Positions 5,429-6,666 of a stretch of DNA of 6,666 nt are shown here, one piece after another. Position numbers and translations under genes: made by a program. A model generated the notes under the pieces. The model was given only the letters and a program-made list of their open reading frames with translations. It was not told where the DNA came from and did not search any database. Every line of letters starts with the position of its first letter. Positions within the stretch are counted from its first letter, which is position 1. Source of the DNA: an uncultured Lachnospiraceae bacterium (GTDB lineage: Bacteria; Bacillota; Clostridia; Lachnospirales; Lachnospiraceae); the NCBI GenBank assembly GCA_910583815.1, contig CAJTZB010000137.1:1-6666 (forward strand), read 5' to 3'.

Positions 5429-6550
5429 ATGAGAGTGATATTGGTTTCGCCAAACGAGGCAGGACAGCGCTTTGATAAGCTGCTTGCCAAGTATTTGGAC
5501 AAGGCTCCAAAAAGTTTTCTTTATAAAATGCTTCGGAAAAAGAACATCCTGCTCAATGGGAAAAAGGCAGAAGGTTCTGAAAAAGTGGTGTTGGGAGATG
5601 AGATTAAGCTGTTTTTATCCGAAGAGACAATCTCAGGTTTTCGCACAAAAGAGGGAATGGGGTCTGCGGAAGGTAAAAAAGATACGCAAGCGCCTTGTGC
5701 AGAAGACAGCATGCTTTCTGGAATTGTGTATGAGGACGAACATATTCTGATTGTAGATAAACCGGTAGGAGAGCTTTCACAAAAGGCGGAAAAAAGGGAC
5801 AGTTCCATGAATGAGAGAATTGTAGCCTACCTTGCAGGAAAATACGGCATCGGAAACGACAGTTTTACGCCAGGAGTCTGCAACCGCCTGGACCGAAATA
5901 CAAGCGGCCTTTTGATTGCCGGAAAATCACTTGCCGGACTGCAGCAGATGGCAGAGCTTTTAAAGCAGAAAAAACTGCAGAAGTATTATTTGTGTATTGT
6001 ATGTGGGGAAACAAAAGAAACAAGGCATTTGCGTGGCTATATAAAAAAGGATGCAGCAGAAAACAAAGTTCAGATTTTAGAAAATCTCCTATTGTCTGAG
6101 AAAGTGTCTTCTATGGGGGCATCTGGCCGGCAAACAGAGCAGTATGCCGTAGTGGAGACGGAATATAGTCCGCTTTGTGCAGCCAATGGCTGTTCTTTGT
6201 TGGCAGTGCAGCTGATTACCGGAAAAACACATCAGATTCGGGCACATCTGGCGAGTGTCGGGCTTCCGCTGCTTGGAGATACCAAATATGGAAATCCAGA
6301 AGAAAACCGCCTTGCAAGAGAGAAATTTCAGGTGAAATATCAGTTGCTGCATGCGTTTCTGCTGCGTTTTCCGAAAGCAGAAGGAGCTCTTTTAGGGCTG
6401 TCAGAGCAGACAATTACAACACCGCCGCCAAGGCTGTTTGTGCGGACAGCAGACCGATTATTTGGGAAAGAGAAGTGGGAACATGCCATCATGGAATTCG
6501 AGAGGGTTAAGAGGCTCGGCATTGGAGGAGCTGCTCAACCTGACCAATGA
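5429..6550 (+). CDS. RluA-family (RluC/RluD-like) 23S rRNA pseudouridine synthase with S4 domain
   Basis: The enzyme isomerises uridine to pseudouridine in RNA, for this subfamily usually large-subunit rRNA. The product is 373 aa. An N-terminal S4 RNA-binding domain (about 11-73, GQRFDKLLAKYL...KNILLNGKKA) is followed by a variable linker and the catalytic domain. The latter shows ILIVDKPVG (D110-K111-P112), the RLDRNTSGLL motif with catalytic D155, and GKTHQIRAHLA (265-275) followed by LLGDTKYG. Start ATG 5429 has only a weak ribosome site (AGG 5417-5419) and sits 15 nt after the preceding stop, so translational coupling is likely. The last 22 codons overlap recU in another frame, and the terminal residues (GIGGAAQPDQ) look unconserved. 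RluC, RluD and related paralogues cannot be told apart here, so no symbol is given. Confidence 0.92.
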   Translation: MRVILVSPNEAGQRFDKLLAKYLDKAPKSFLYKMLRKKNILLNGKKAEGSEKVVLGDEIKLFLSEETISGFRTKEGMGSAEGKKDTQAPCAEDSMLSGIVYEDEHILIVDKPVGELSQKAEKRDSSMNERIVAYLAGKYGIGNDSFTPGVCNRLDRNTSGLLIAGKSLAGLQQMAELLKQKKLQKYYLCIVCGETKETRHLRGYIKKDAAENKVQILENLLLSEKVSSMGASGRQTEQYAVVETEYSPLCAANGCSLLAVQLITGKTHQIRAHLASVGLPLLGDTKYGNPEENRLAREKFQVKYQLLHAFLLRFPKAEGALLGLSEQTITTPPPRLFVRTADRLFGKEKWEHAIMEFERVKRLGIGGAAQPDQ

Positions 6551-6666
6551 GAAATACAGGGAACATAAACTGGCGCTGATTCAGAAAGTGCCGACACCGA
6601 TTACTCCGGTGCAATTAGATAAAGAGACAAGGCATATCACGCTTGCTTACTTTGAACAGAAGAGTA
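6483..6666 (+). CDS. recU: Holliday junction resolvase RecU, N-terminal part (runs off the window)
   Basis: RecU is the PD-(D/E)xK-type endonuclease that resolves Holliday junctions during recombinational repair and chromosome segregation in Firmicutes. From ATG 6483, 61 codons are present before the edge. The translation has the family hallmarks in order: an Asn-Ser-Arg-Gly motif (5-8) like the NRG of B. subtilis RecU, LEELLNLTNEKY (14-25), ALIQKVPTP (31-39), and HITLAYFEQKS (51-61), which matches the stretch leading into DYxG in the family. The acidic catalytic residues lie beyond the window. The gene begins 68 nt inside the pseudouridine synthase gene, in the +1 frame relative to it. It has no clear Shine-Dalgarno (GGGA ends 2 nt before ATG), which fits translation coupled to the upstream gene. 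Family call is strong; the start is likely but not certain. Confidence 0.88.
   Translation, partial: MPSWNSRGLRGSALEELLNLTNEKYREHKLALIQKVPTPITPVQLDKETRHITLAYFEQKS

Noticed and set aside
6175..6510. Plus-strand open frames inside the pseudouridine synthase gene (also 5472-5750)
   Set aside because: They overlap conserved catalytic segments in the true frame and show no recognisable motif. Only the frame beginning at 6483 matches a known family (RecU).
1..6666. CRISPR arrays, transposases, toxin-antitoxin pairs, phage genes, tRNA or rRNA
   Set aside because: No regularly spaced repeats, no terminal inverted repeats around a transposase, and no RNA-gene sequence seen. The coding density is fully explained by housekeeping genes.

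Overview
The window looks like chromosomal housekeeping DNA from a low-to-moderate GC Gram-positive, most likely a Clostridia member of the Lachnospiraceae type. The reasons are strong AGGAGG/GGAGG ribosome sites, extended -10 promoter style, a RelQ-type small alarmone synthetase, an LCP cell-wall ligase with a very acidic cytoplasmic tail, and a RecU resolvase. RecU is essentially restricted to Firmicutes and relatives. All genes are on the + strand. I see no mobile element, CRISPR array, tRNA or rRNA.

Layout. Positions 1-59 probably hold the last codons of an unidentified upstream gene. An LCP-family (LytR-CpsA-Psr) membrane protein follows (74-1687) and is closed by a strong intrinsic terminator (1691-1721). 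A new transcription unit then appears to begin at an extended -10 element near 1766-1774. Its leader holds two consecutive hairpins (1789-1821 and 1830-1844), and the second sits right beside the Shine-Dalgarno of a RelQ-like (p)ppGpp synthetase (1859-2662). Closely spaced genes follow: an RsmF-like 16S rRNA m5C methyltransferase (2744-4129), a HAD-superfamily phosphatase/phosphomutase (4163-4807), a two-TM protein of unknown function (4835-5413), an RluA-family pseudouridine synthase (5429-6550) and the 5' end of recU (6483 to window end). The recU start lies 68 nt inside the pseudouridine synthase gene, in another frame. Gaps after relQ are 81, 33, 27 and 15 nt, then the overlap, with no terminator-like structure between them, so one operon is plausible.

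How they fit together. The second unit links alarmone signalling (RelQ) to two rRNA-modifying enzymes and ends with a recombination nuclease. Bacilli also carry relQ beside a pseudouridine synthase gene, so the association may be meaningful. The LCP protein belongs to a separate unit and attaches anionic or secondary polymers to peptidoglycan.

Nothing here is an obvious new defence or mobile system. The points most worth a second look are these: (i) the RelQ homologue lacks most of the residues I recall as its pppGpp allosteric site and carries an extra C-terminal segment of about 55 residues; (ii) the double-hairpin leader before relQ; (iii) the out-of-frame rluA/recU overlap; (iv) the uncharacterised two-TM protein embedded in the operon.
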